6,194 nucleotides of DNA, from contig CAKRKK010000144.1 in assembly GCA_934358235.1 (NCBI GenBank), positions 1 through 6,194 of the forward strand. The letters are read 5' to 3'. Source of the stretch: an uncultured Lachnospira sp. (GTDB taxonomy: Bacteria > Bacillota > Clostridia > Lachnospirales > Lachnospiraceae). Shown here piece after piece: positions 1-5,457 of this stretch; the stretch's first letter is position 1; each line of letters opens with the position of its first letter. The translations under genes were made by a program, and so were the position numbers. The notes beneath the pieces were generated by a model. It was given only the letters and a program-made list of their open reading frames with translations, searched no databases and was not told the DNA's origin.

Positions 1-53
1 CTATTAACGTCCAGAACTATGTTATATCCATTATTCTTATACTGATGTATCAT
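1..53 (-). CDS. scfB: SCIFF radical SAM maturase, N-terminal fragment (runs off left edge)
   Basis: Only the first 17 codons are in the window: MIHQYKNNGYNIVLDVN, open at the left edge. The pattern of a short polar start followed by a YNIVLDVNSG-like stretch matches my memory of the N-terminus of the SCIFF-system radical SAM maturases (CteB/ScfB type). These enzymes use a [4Fe-4S] cluster, S-adenosylmethionine and SPASM-type auxiliary clusters to form a Cys-to-Thr thioether in the SCIFF peptide. The catalytic CxxxCxxC motif lies outside the window, so the call rests on this short match and on the position directly downstream of the precursor gene, same strand. The start is ATG with a GAGG ribosome site at 65-68, 11 nt upstream, which is slightly long. 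A 182-nt gap containing a hairpin separates it from scfA. Confidence 0.8.
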   Translation of the reverse strand, partial: MIHQYKNNGYNIVLDVN

Positions 54-160
54 AAATAAATAATCCTCAATTCTAATCTTAACTAATAACCATCAAGAAT
101 ATGCTGATTACGGTAAGTGTACTATAATATACTGTACCTGATCACGCATACACCTTACAT
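54..160 (-). other. scfA-scfB intercistronic leader
   Basis: This AT-rich stretch lies between the scfA hairpin and the scfB start and holds no ORF I would defend. It contains a -10-like TATTAT (complement of 124-129) within an imperfect inverted repeat, but I find no convincing -35 box 16-18 nt upstream. It is therefore more likely a readthrough leader for scfB than a promoter region. A weak internal promoter cannot be excluded. Confidence 0.4.
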
Positions 161-201
161 AAGGAAAATAAGAGAGTGTCGAAATGCCTTCACACTCTCT
201 T
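161..201 (-). terminator. Terminator or attenuator hairpin downstream of scfA
   Basis: On the minus strand, a 10-bp perfect stem (AAGAGAGTGT paired with ACACTCTCTT, 170-179 with 192-201) is followed by ATTTTCCTT. The stem can extend by three pairs (GAA/TTC) past a bulged G. It begins 35 nt after the scfA stop codon. The U-tract is only four uninterrupted residues, so termination may be partial and leave some readthrough into scfB. The opposite strand lacks a T-run after the stem, so it acts in the minus direction. Confidence 0.75.
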
Positions 202-235
202 ACTTCTCTTACCATATTAACTTTAATGTTAATTA

Positions 236-382
236 TTAGTTGTTCTTATTCTCACAGCTCTGGTTACCAACTGTGCAAGATGTCTTACAAGCTGACTGGC
301 AAGATGTCTGACATTCACCACATCCACCGTGCTTCATTGTATCCTTTAATACGCGATTGCTGATAGTCTTAATATGCTTCAC
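236..382 (-). CDS. scfA: SCIFF-family ranthipeptide precursor (six cysteines)
   Basis: This encodes a 48-residue precursor of the SCIFF class (six cysteines in forty-five residues), a RiPP that a radical SAM enzyme converts to a thioether-containing ranthipeptide. The N-terminal leader is VKHIKTISNRVLKD. The core begins after a Gly-Gly (residues 19-20) and carries Cys at 21, 24, 28, 32, 36 and 43 in the C-x2-C-x3-C-x3-C-x3-C-x6-C spacing. From memory, the Clostridium thermocellum homologue CteA is crosslinked Cys32 to Thr37; both residues occur here at the same numbers. The start is GTG, not the in-frame ATG at 433: the ATG lies upstream of the -10 box, while AAGGAGG sits 7 nt before the GTG. 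The scfB maturase begins 182 nt downstream, and transcription starts from its own promoter at 416-444. The mature product's function is not known from sequence. Confidence 0.95.
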   Translation of the reverse strand: MKHIKTISNRVLKDTMKHGGCGECQTSCQSACKTSCTVGNQSCENKNN

Positions 383-389
383 AACAATA

Positions 390-396
390 CCTCCTT
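390..396 (-). promoter_or_regulatory. Ribosome binding site fixing the scfA GTG start
   Basis: AAGGAGG on the minus strand, 7 nt before GTG at 382-380. It is near-perfect, as expected for an abundant small peptide, and decides against the upstream in-frame ATG. Confidence 0.9.
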
Positions 397-415
397 TTTG
401 TTCATAACTATTAGA

Positions 416-444
416 AGTATAACATACAGACATTGTATTTTCAA
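416..444 (-). promoter_or_regulatory. Sigma-A-type promoter of scfA
   Basis: The -35 box is TTGAAA (complement of 439-444) and the -10 box is TATACT (416-421), separated by exactly 17 nt. Transcription should begin near 409, giving a 5' leader of about 27 nt before the GTG start. It sits 35 nt downstream of the AEC permease stop codon, so scfA can be expressed independently of that gene. Confidence 0.8.
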
Positions 445-478
445 CTAATTTCTCCTAATTACTTATATATAATTCGCA

Positions 479-1522
479 CTATATCAGTCCAAACACCCGC
501 AATATAAATATCCACCCTGTAAGTGTTATGCTTGACAATACTGTTGTGAGGACTACTATGCTTGATGATAACACCTCATCATTATCCATACTCTTAGCCA
601 TAACATAACTTGTAACTGTTGTAGGTGATGCAAGCATAATAAGTGCTGCAACAAGCTCCTGATTTCTAAAGCCTAACATAACTCCTATTGGTATAAAAAT
701 CGCTGCAAGTCCAATAAGCTTTATAAATGTTGCAGCAAGCGTAGGCTTTATCTTCTTGACAGCCTTTCTTCCCTCGAATCCTGCGCCAATACATATAAGT
801 GCAATAGGTGTTGCAGTCTGTGCTATGCTTTCTATTGTTTTATTAACAATAACCGGATATTTCATATTGAGCATTGAAGATATAAAGCCAAGAACAATTC
901 CAATAATTATAGGATTCTTTGCAATATTTATACAGGCTTTCTTTATATTATCCTTCTTATGATTCACTTTCTTTGTTATCGTGATATTTTCTGTTATCAC
1001 TTCCTCATTATTGCTGGTTGTTTCCACCCTCTGGCTTAAAGCCACCTCTTTTGTAAGTACTTCCTTAGGATGAGCCTTAAATGTAAGTACAACAACTGCA
1101 AATATATTAAACAGCGGAACCGCCGCAACAATCATAAGTGGTGCCATTCCTGTATCTGAATACATATTCTGAACAAAGGCCATACCAAGAATAGCAGCAC
1201 TACTCCGGCAGCTTCCTTGTATAAAAGCCCCCTTCTGGGTATCATCCTTCATAAATAATTCTGTGAATATCCATACAAGTGAGAACATAAGTATAGTAAC
1301 TATACTACAATATAATACAAACTCAGGTTCAAACTGGCTTTTAAAATCCGATCTTGATAAATCCCGAAATAAAAGTACTGGAAGTGCAACCTTAAAAACA
1401 TATCTATTGGCAACATTGGCAAAATGTTCATCAATAATACCAAGCTTCCTTATAACTCCACCTAACACCATAACCAGAAATACTGGAACCGTAGCATTAA
1501 TGCTATATATAAAACTATCCAC
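479..1522 (-). CDS. AEC (auxin efflux carrier) family permease
   Basis: This 347-residue integral membrane protein belongs to the AEC/Mem_trans family, which exports or takes up small organic anions such as malate, malonate or related carboxylates. The substrate cannot be read from the sequence. About ten membrane segments occur in two blocks of five: roughly residues 8-24, 40-54, 67-89, 101-120, 125-147, then 206-222, 235-250, 263-285, 290-312 and 323-345. A hydrophilic cytosolic loop (about 148-205, rich in Glu, Lys, Thr and Asn) joins them. Family-like features are the N-terminal VPVFLVMVLGG segment, the ALPVLLF helix, and ASPTTVTSYVMA in the second half. I take GTG at 1522 as the start because GGAG lies 6 nt upstream; a TTG at 1534 would add four residues but has no good ribosome site. 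Promoter and possible operator lie at 1579-1619. No terminator is evident before the scfA promoter. Confidence 0.88.
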   Translation of the reverse strand: MDSFIYSINATVPVFLVMVLGGVIRKLGIIDEHFANVANRYVFKVALPVLLFRDLSRSDFKSQFEPEFVLYCSIVTILMFSLVWIFTELFMKDDTQKGAFIQGSCRSSAAILGMAFVQNMYSDTGMAPLMIVAAVPLFNIFAVVVLTFKAHPKEVLTKEVALSQRVETTSNNEEVITENITITKKVNHKKDNIKKACINIAKNPIIIGIVLGFISSMLNMKYPVIVNKTIESIAQTATPIALICIGAGFEGRKAVKKIKPTLAATFIKLIGLAAIFIPIGVMLGFRNQELVAALIMLASPTTVTSYVMAKSMDNDEVLSSSIVVLTTVLSSITLTGWIFILRVFGLI

Positions 1523-1528
1523 AATATT

Positions 1529-1532
1529 CTCC
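1529..1532 (-). promoter_or_regulatory. Ribosome binding site fixing the AEC permease GTG start
   Basis: GGAG (within TTGGAGAA) on the minus strand, 6 nt before the GTG at 1522-1520. The alternative TTG start overlaps the region just upstream of this site and would not be served by it. Confidence 0.65.
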
Positions 1533-1578
1533 AATCCCGCTGCATAAAAACAGCTTTTCTTTCTAATAATTTATTCTG

Positions 1579-1590
1579 ATAAACGTTTAT
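1579..1590 (-). promoter_or_regulatory. Perfect 12-bp palindrome, candidate operator of the AEC permease gene
   Basis: ATAAACGTTTAT is its own reverse complement and abuts the -10 box of the predicted promoter, so it would cover the transcription start. The central CG with AAACGTTT resembles operators of LacI/GalR-family repressors such as the PurR core (established for that family; assignment here is inference). A wider inverted repeat, TCTGATAA at 1575-1582 with TTATCAGA at 1600-1607, brackets it and overlaps the promoter spacer. Confidence 0.5.
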
Positions 1591-1619
1591 ATCTTACTCT
1601 TATCAGAGCTAAATTGCAA
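1591..1619 (-). promoter_or_regulatory. Predicted promoter of the AEC permease gene
   Basis: The -35 box is TTGCAA (1614-1619), the spacer is 17 nt, and the -10 box is TAAGAT (complement of 1591-1596). The -35 matches consensus at five of six positions and the -10 at four of six. It lies about 70 nt upstream of the start codon. Confidence 0.55.
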
Positions 1620-1626
1620 ATAATTA

Positions 1627-1678
1627 TTGATTGAGTATCTTTGATTGAGTATCTTATTAATTATCCTATTAATTATCA
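1627..1678. repeat. Two adjacent short tandem duplications
   Basis: A 14-bp unit TTGATTGAGTATCT occurs twice without a gap (1627-1640 and 1641-1654). It is immediately followed by a 12-bp unit TATTAATTATCC/A repeated twice (1655-1666 and 1667-1678, one mismatch). They lie just upstream of the AEC permease promoter and look like replication-slippage products, or spaced direct-repeat binding sites. Confidence 0.85.
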
Positions 1679-1865
1679 GGGGGCTGCCTGCCAATAGAGA
1701 TTTATTCAGCTATATATAATTGCTTGTGAAATATGACTCAGATTGCTATTTTGCGAATTGAATCAAATTTCCCTTGTGTAGATTGCAATGCCTTCATAAA
1801 CTAAATGAGGCGAAAGCCACGAAAGCGTACCTGAAACTACTTAAACTTATATATCGTCTTAACAT
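1679..1865. other. Intergenic block with clustered small hairpins, no supported gene
   Basis: This fills the space between the mutase terminator and the repeats before the AEC permease gene. No ORF has both a ribosome site and useful length. On the plus strand, two minimal hairpins adjoin: GGC-GAAA-GCC (1809-1818) and ACG-AAAG-CGT (1819-1828). An overlapping longer hairpin pairs GCCTTCAT (1790-1797) with ATGAGGC (1805-1811) with one bulge, so the structures would compete. I cannot match it to a known RNA family. It could be a degenerate interspersed repeat, a small RNA or ordinary spacer. Confidence 0.4.
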
Positions 1866-1903
1866 AAAAAAGGCCACCGCACTAATTTCTTAGTGCGACA
1901 GCC
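1866..1903 (-). terminator. Intrinsic terminator of the phospho-sugar mutase gene
   Basis: On the minus strand, CGCACTAA and TTAGTGCG (1890-1897 and 1878-1885) form an 8-bp stem with a GAAA loop. It is extended below by GGCTGT/GTGGCC, which pairs only with G-U wobbles. Six Ts follow (complement of 1866-1871). The wobble pairs exist only in the minus-strand transcript, which fixes the direction. The stem starts 60 nt past the stop codon. Confidence 0.93.
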
Positions 1904-1962
1904 CTGTGTTTACCCGTTGTTTAATTATTCATCTATTCATCGAGTCATTCGCTAAAAGTATC

Positions 1963-3651
1963 TTATGCAAAGAACTGGCTAAGCTCGTCGCTTATCTTCT
2001 TTTCAACCACTTCTGCATCTTCCCTGCTCTTAGCACTAACGCTTATATATGTCTTAAGCTTAGGCTCAGTACCACTTGGTCTTACCACTACTGAACAATT
2101 GCCATCAAGCAGATACTTAAGTACATCTGACTTAGGAAGTCCGTCAATTCCCTTACTATAATCAAGTACAGTATTAATCTTCTTGCCTGCAAAGCTCTCA
2201 ATCTTCTTGCCCTCACCCACTTCTTCGTGGAATGTCTTCATAATATTCTGCATCTTCTCGAAGCCTGCAGAACCATCAAACTCAAACGAATGAAGAGTGT
2301 TAAGGCAATAACCATATTTGTCAAAAAGTTCATTAAGCTTATCAAGAAGTGATATACCCTGTGTAGCATAATAGCTGAACATTTCACATATAAGGAAAGC
2401 TCCATTGACCGCATCCTTATCTCTTACATAACTTCCTGAAAGATAACCATAAGATTCTTCAAAGCCAAATATGTAAGAAGCTTCCTTACCCTGCTTTTCA
2501 AGGAAGCCTATCTGTTCTCCAATAAACTTAAAGCCTGTAAGAACATTGATAACCTTCACACCATAATTCTTTGCAATCTGCTCTGCCATATCCATAGATA
2601 CAATAGTCTTGACCATAACTGGATCTGCTGGCATTTTTCCATGCTTTGTTCTCTGTGCGCATATATAATCAAAGAGCAGCATACCTGTCTGGTTACCTGT
2701 TAACAACTGATAATCACCATTCTTATCCTTAACCGCAATACCCACACGGTCACAGTCTGGATCTGTTGCTAAAAGAAGATCCGCATTATTGCGCTTCGCA
2801 TAATCCATACCAAGCGCCATGGCTTCTTTTATCTCTGGATTAGGATATGGGCAGGTAGGGAAGTTTCCATCTGGAAGTCTCTGCTCCTCTACAATAGTGA
2901 TATTAGTATATCCCATCTCTTCAAGAGTTCTTGTAACAGGAATATAACCTGTACCATTCAAAGGACTGTATACAATAGATACATCCTTGTTAACTTCTTC
3001 GCCAAACAATACTGACTGGCTTTTAACCTTCTCAATAAAGGCTGTAAGAACTTCGTCAGGAATATATTCAATCATACCTTCCTTAACAGCTTCATCAAAG
3101 TTCATCTTCTTAACATCCAAGAATATATCAAGCTTCTCTATCTCAGCAAGTACTGTTTCTGCTGCCTCTGTTGTAATCTGGCAGCCATCTGCACCATATA
3201 CTTTATATCCATTATACTTAGATGGATTATGAGAAGCTGTAACCATAACACCTGCTGATGCATGAAGATATCTTGTTGCAAATGAAACAGTAGGAACAGG
3301 ATTAAGTCTTGGCCATAAATTAACCTTAATACCATTAGCTGCAAATACTGAAGCTGCTGTCTTAGCAAATACGTCTGACTTAATACGTGAGTCAAAGCCT
3401 ATCGCTACTGATGGTTTATCAAATGACTTAACAAGATAATCAGAAAGTCCCTGAGATGCTTTGGCAACAGTATATATATTCATTCTGTTAGTACCTGCAC
3501 CTATAGTTCCACGCAAACCACCTGTACCGAAAGCAAGGTCACGATAAAACGCATCCTCTGCCTGTGTCTCGTCCATATTCTTTAATGCTTCTGAAAGTTC
3601 CTCATCCTTTACGTTTTCTACCCAACGTTTGTACTCGTCCATATAAGACAT
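1963..3651 (-). CDS. Phospho-sugar mutase (phosphoglucomutase/phosphomannomutase family)
   Basis: This 562-residue cytosolic enzyme of the alpha-D-phosphohexomutase superfamily most likely interconverts glucose-6-phosphate and glucose-1-phosphate (PgcA-like). A phosphomannomutase or phosphopentomutase role cannot be excluded. The signature sites are intact and in order. The phosphoserine loop TASHNP (138-143, catalytic Ser140) follows a GTGGLRG N-terminal motif (42-48). The Mg2+ site DPDCDR is at 297-302 (Asp297, Asp299, Asp301), the sugar-recognition motif GFEESYGY at 396-403, and the phosphate-binding loop RPSGTEPK at 524-531. The length is typical for the roughly 560-580-residue clostridial and bacillar type. 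I start at ATG 3651: GGAGG lies 8 nt upstream, whereas the in-frame ATG at 3693 falls inside the -10 box. It appears monocistronic. Glucose-1-phosphate would feed UDP-glucose for the neighbouring exopolysaccharide genes (inference). Confidence 0.96.
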   Translation of the reverse strand: MSYMDEYKRWVENVKDEELSEALKNMDETQAEDAFYRDLAFGTGGLRGTIGAGTNRMNIYTVAKASQGLSDYLVKSFDKPSVAIGFDSRIKSDVFAKTAASVFAANGIKVNLWPRLNPVPTVSFATRYLHASAGVMVTASHNPSKYNGYKVYGADGCQITTEAAETVLAEIEKLDIFLDVKKMNFDEAVKEGMIEYIPDEVLTAFIEKVKSQSVLFGEEVNKDVSIVYSPLNGTGYIPVTRTLEEMGYTNITIVEEQRLPDGNFPTCPYPNPEIKEAMALGMDYAKRNNADLLLATDPDCDRVGIAVKDKNGDYQLLTGNQTGMLLFDYICAQRTKHGKMPADPVMVKTIVSMDMAEQIAKNYGVKVINVLTGFKFIGEQIGFLEKQGKEASYIFGFEESYGYLSGSYVRDKDAVNGAFLICEMFSYYATQGISLLDKLNELFDKYGYCLNTLHSFEFDGSAGFEKMQNIMKTFHEEVGEGKKIESFAGKKINTVLDYSKGIDGLPKSDVLKYLLDGNCSVVVRPSGTEPKLKTYISVSAKSREDAEVVEKKISDELSQFFA

Positions 3652-3659
3652 AACATCAT

Positions 3660-3664
3660 CCTCC
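3660..3664 (-). promoter_or_regulatory. Ribosome binding site fixing the mutase start
   Basis: GGAGG on the minus strand, 8 nt before the ATG at 3651-3649. It lies inside the longer upstream reading frame, which shows that the longer frame is not the gene. Confidence 0.9.
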
Positions 3665-3691
3665 ATTAACATAAAATAATTCTTTAAATAC

Positions 3692-3721
3692 ATTATACTC
3701 TATGAACGCCACAATTAGCAA
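3692..3721 (-). promoter_or_regulatory. Sigma-A-type promoter of the mutase gene
   Basis: A consensus -10 TATAAT (complement of 3692-3697) is preceded after an 18-nt spacer by TTGCTA (complement of 3716-3721), a four-of-six match to the -35 consensus. Transcription would start near 3685, leaving a leader of about 34 nt. The A-tract array at 3734-3779 lies directly upstream, where an UP element would be. Confidence 0.75.
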
Positions 3722-3733
3722 ACTATTATTTAG

Positions 3734-3779
3734 TTTTTTCAGTTTTTTTCAGTTTTTTCTGTATTTTCTTCTACATTTT
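3734..3779. promoter_or_regulatory. Phased A-tracts upstream of the mutase promoter
   Basis: Read on the plus strand, T-runs of 6, 7, 6, 4 and 4 bases start at 3734, 3743, 3753, 3764 and 3776. The first three are separated by the same CAG/CTG-like trinucleotide. Their centres are about 9.5, 9.5, 10 and 12 bp apart, close to one helical turn, which is the arrangement that makes DNA intrinsically curved. Placed just upstream of the -35 box, they could act as an UP element that strengthens the promoter (inference). Confidence 0.6.
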
Positions 3780-3804
3780 CACACTCACATAATAATTAAA
3801 AAAT

Positions 3805-3841
3805 TAAAAAATATCTCATAACCAGCTTTATATTGCCGGCT
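3805..3841 (-). terminator. Possible second terminator behind the EPS operon
   Basis: On the minus strand, AGCCGGC (complement of 3835-3841) can pair with GCTGGTT (complement of 3820-3826), a 7-bp stem with two G-U pairs and an AATATAAA loop. A run of six Ts follows only after a further 8 nt, so this is a weaker candidate than the hairpin at 3877-3909. It may serve as a backup. Confidence 0.4.
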
Positions 3842-3876
3842 GCATTACCTCCCACCCGTAATTAATGAATTATACG

Positions 3877-3909
3877 AAAAAACTCCCTGCAAAACGTGTA
3901 TATTGCAGG
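3877..3909 (-). terminator. Intrinsic terminator of the EPS operon
   Basis: On the minus strand, CCTGCAA (complement of 3903-3909) pairs with TTGCAGG (complement of 3886-3892) across a 10-nt loop. GAG and then six Ts follow (complement of 3877-3882). It lies about 70 nt after the sugar transferase stop codon and ends the operon. Confidence 0.8.
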
Positions 3910-3919
3910 CTCTATATCA

Positions 3920-3942
3920 TATGTTATATAAACGATAACATA
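3920..3942. repeat. AT-rich inverted repeat downstream of the sugar transferase gene
   Basis: TATGTTAT (3920-3927) and ATAACATA (3935-3942) form a perfect 8-bp stem with a 7-nt loop. No T-run follows on either strand, so it is not a terminator on its own. It may stabilise the 3' end of the EPS transcript. Confidence 0.5.
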
Positions 3943-3981
3943 ATATGACCTGTAACATACTCCATTTTACAAGGAGTTTAA

Positions 3982-5412
3982 TTACTGACCACCAGTTGTA
4001 AACACTGATGCAATTGTCTTAAATAATATCTTTATATCCAGTCCTATGCTCCAGTTATCAATATATTCAAGGTCCATCTTTACAATATCCTCGAAATCTG
4101 TAACTGTCTTTCTTCCATATGCCTGCCACATTCCTGTGATACCAGGCTTCATAGAAAGTCTTCTCTTATGATGTCCTTCATACTGCTTAAACTCATTAAC
4201 CGTTGGTGGTCTTGTTCCGACAAGGCTCATATCACCCAGAAATACATTAATAAACTGTGGCAGCTCGTCAATACTTGTTTTCCTTATAAACTTACCAACC
4301 TTAGTTATACGTGGATCATCCTTCATCTTAAACATAAGCCCACTCATTTCATTCTGTGCAAGAAGCTCCTTCTTTCTTTCCTCAGCATCCTGATACATAG
4401 AACGGAACTTGTATATATAGAAATAGCGGCCATTCTTACCTACTCTTTTCTGTTTAAAGAAAACCGGACCTTTTGATTCTAGCTTAATCGCTGGAACAAC
4501 AAATATCATAGCTATAAACATGATAGCCATACCTACTATTGAACCAATTATATCCATGAATCTCTTAACCGCAAGCTGCTTATAATCAAACTCTCTGTTA
4601 GCAAATGTAACCACCGGTACATTTCCTAACATTCCCAATGACTTGGAATAATCATCAAATCCATCAAGCACCTCTATACGGATATGAACTGTTATACCCA
4701 TGTCCTCAAGATGCATAACCATAGGCTTAAGATGATTTCTAATATTTTCATCGACGTCTATATAGACCTCATCTACTATCTCATTCTTTATATAGGTCAT
4801 CATGCTGTGTGCATTAGCCACAACCTTCACACCATCAATTTCCTGACCGACCATATCGCAGTCCATAACAATAAAGCCCGAAAGTGTTCTTACCCAGTCT
4901 TCTTCCCTGTCAAGGCTCTTAACAAGCTCTGAAGCTCTATCCTTCATCGTAATAGCAATAACTCTTGACGCCTTATATTCGTTCCTTCCAATGCTCTTAA
5001 GATATTTCTTTATAAGCTCTCTTCCAAAATATATAAGAACAAGACTTATAATAACGGTACATACATACACGCCTCTTGGTATCTGGCTTCTTCTTGTAAC
5101 CAGCTCATATATAGCCGCTACCGCTGCAAACAGCACTACCTTATAAACAACAGTCTTTAATTCATCAAATCTGCTTCTTTTTAAGAAACGCCCTTTATCT
5201 CTGGCAAACAACATTCCTGTAAGTGCCGCAACAAGTATAGTATCCAGATTATCATTTAACTGTGTCAACGTGTCACACAACTCCATATGCCTGTAGACCA
5301 TAAGCCACACCATTCCTGAGGCATAGTAAGCTATAAGCACGCCCAGCACATCTATAATAAATAACATTATCTCCTGAACGCTATCTCTTGTACTATTAGA
5401 ATCATTCAACAT
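3982..5412 (-). CDS. Polyprenyl-phosphate sugar-1-phosphate transferase (EPS priming enzyme)
   Basis: This 476-residue membrane enzyme transfers a sugar-1-phosphate from a nucleotide sugar to undecaprenyl phosphate, the first step of exopolysaccharide repeat-unit assembly. The sugar (glucose, galactose or other) is not deducible. The architecture is that of large WcaJ/CpsE-type proteins. About four N-terminal membrane segments (near 15-38, 57-70, 86-105, 114-131) precede a soluble nucleotide-binding-like middle domain (about 150-275). A C-terminal bacterial sugar transferase domain (about 281-472) follows, opening with a membrane or re-entrant helix (286-308). Visible motifs are GPVFFKQKRVG (315-325), YKFRSM (334-339), DPRITKVGKFIRKTSIDELPQ (366-386, with the Asp382-Glu383 catalytic pair), LVGTRPP (397-403) and KPGITGMWQ (422-430). 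ATG 5412 is preferred because AGAGG lies 8 nt upstream; a GTG at 5430 has no good ribosome site. It follows the tyrosine kinase gene by 45 nt and is the last gene of its operon. Confidence 0.95.
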   Translation of the reverse strand: MLNDSNSTRDSVQEIMLFIIDVLGVLIAYYASGMVWLMVYRHMELCDTLTQLNDNLDTILVAALTGMLFARDKGRFLKRSRFDELKTVVYKVVLFAAVAAIYELVTRRSQIPRGVYVCTVIISLVLIYFGRELIKKYLKSIGRNEYKASRVIAITMKDRASELVKSLDREEDWVRTLSGFIVMDCDMVGQEIDGVKVVANAHSMMTYIKNEIVDEVYIDVDENIRNHLKPMVMHLEDMGITVHIRIEVLDGFDDYSKSLGMLGNVPVVTFANREFDYKQLAVKRFMDIIGSIVGMAIMFIAMIFVVPAIKLESKGPVFFKQKRVGKNGRYFYIYKFRSMYQDAEERKKELLAQNEMSGLMFKMKDDPRITKVGKFIRKTSIDELPQFINVFLGDMSLVGTRPPTVNEFKQYEGHHKRRLSMKPGITGMWQAYGRKTVTDFEDIVKMDLEYIDNWSIGLDIKILFKTIASVFTTGGQ

Positions 5413-5420
5413 TCTCACAT

Positions 5421-5425
5421 CCTCT
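5421..5425 (-). promoter_or_regulatory. Ribosome binding site fixing the sugar transferase start
   Basis: AGAGG on the minus strand, 8 nt before the ATG at 5412-5410. It lies within the longer frame that opens at a GTG at 5430, which favours the shorter protein. Confidence 0.7.
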
Positions 5426-5457
5426 GTCACTCTTATTAAAATATTGCTTTATATATT

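Noticed and set aside
124..129. TATTAT on the minus strand as a -10 box for an scfB promoter
   Set aside because: No acceptable -35 hexamer lies 16-18 nt upstream, and such AT-rich hexamers are common by chance here.
383..433. N-terminal extension of scfA from the in-frame ATG at 433
   Set aside because: The ATG lies between the -35 and -10 boxes, so it cannot be transcribed from that promoter, and the GTG at 382 has a near-perfect ribosome site.
1738..1797. Minus-strand ORF of 19 codons starting ATGAAGGCA
   Set aside because: It is very short, has no ribosome binding site upstream, and overlaps a hairpin cluster. It could be a relic but is not supportable as a gene.
1801..1835. Resemblance of the CGAAAG-rich stretch to a hammerhead or c-di-GMP riboswitch core
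   Set aside because: The hammerhead CTGATGAG box is not present (CTAAATGAG instead), and the conserved c-di-GMP aptamer helices could not be found.
4168..4932. Plus-strand ORFs of 80-100 codons opposite the sugar transferase gene
   Set aside because: They lie entirely antisense to a well-conserved gene, show no recognisable protein features and have no convincing ribosome site.
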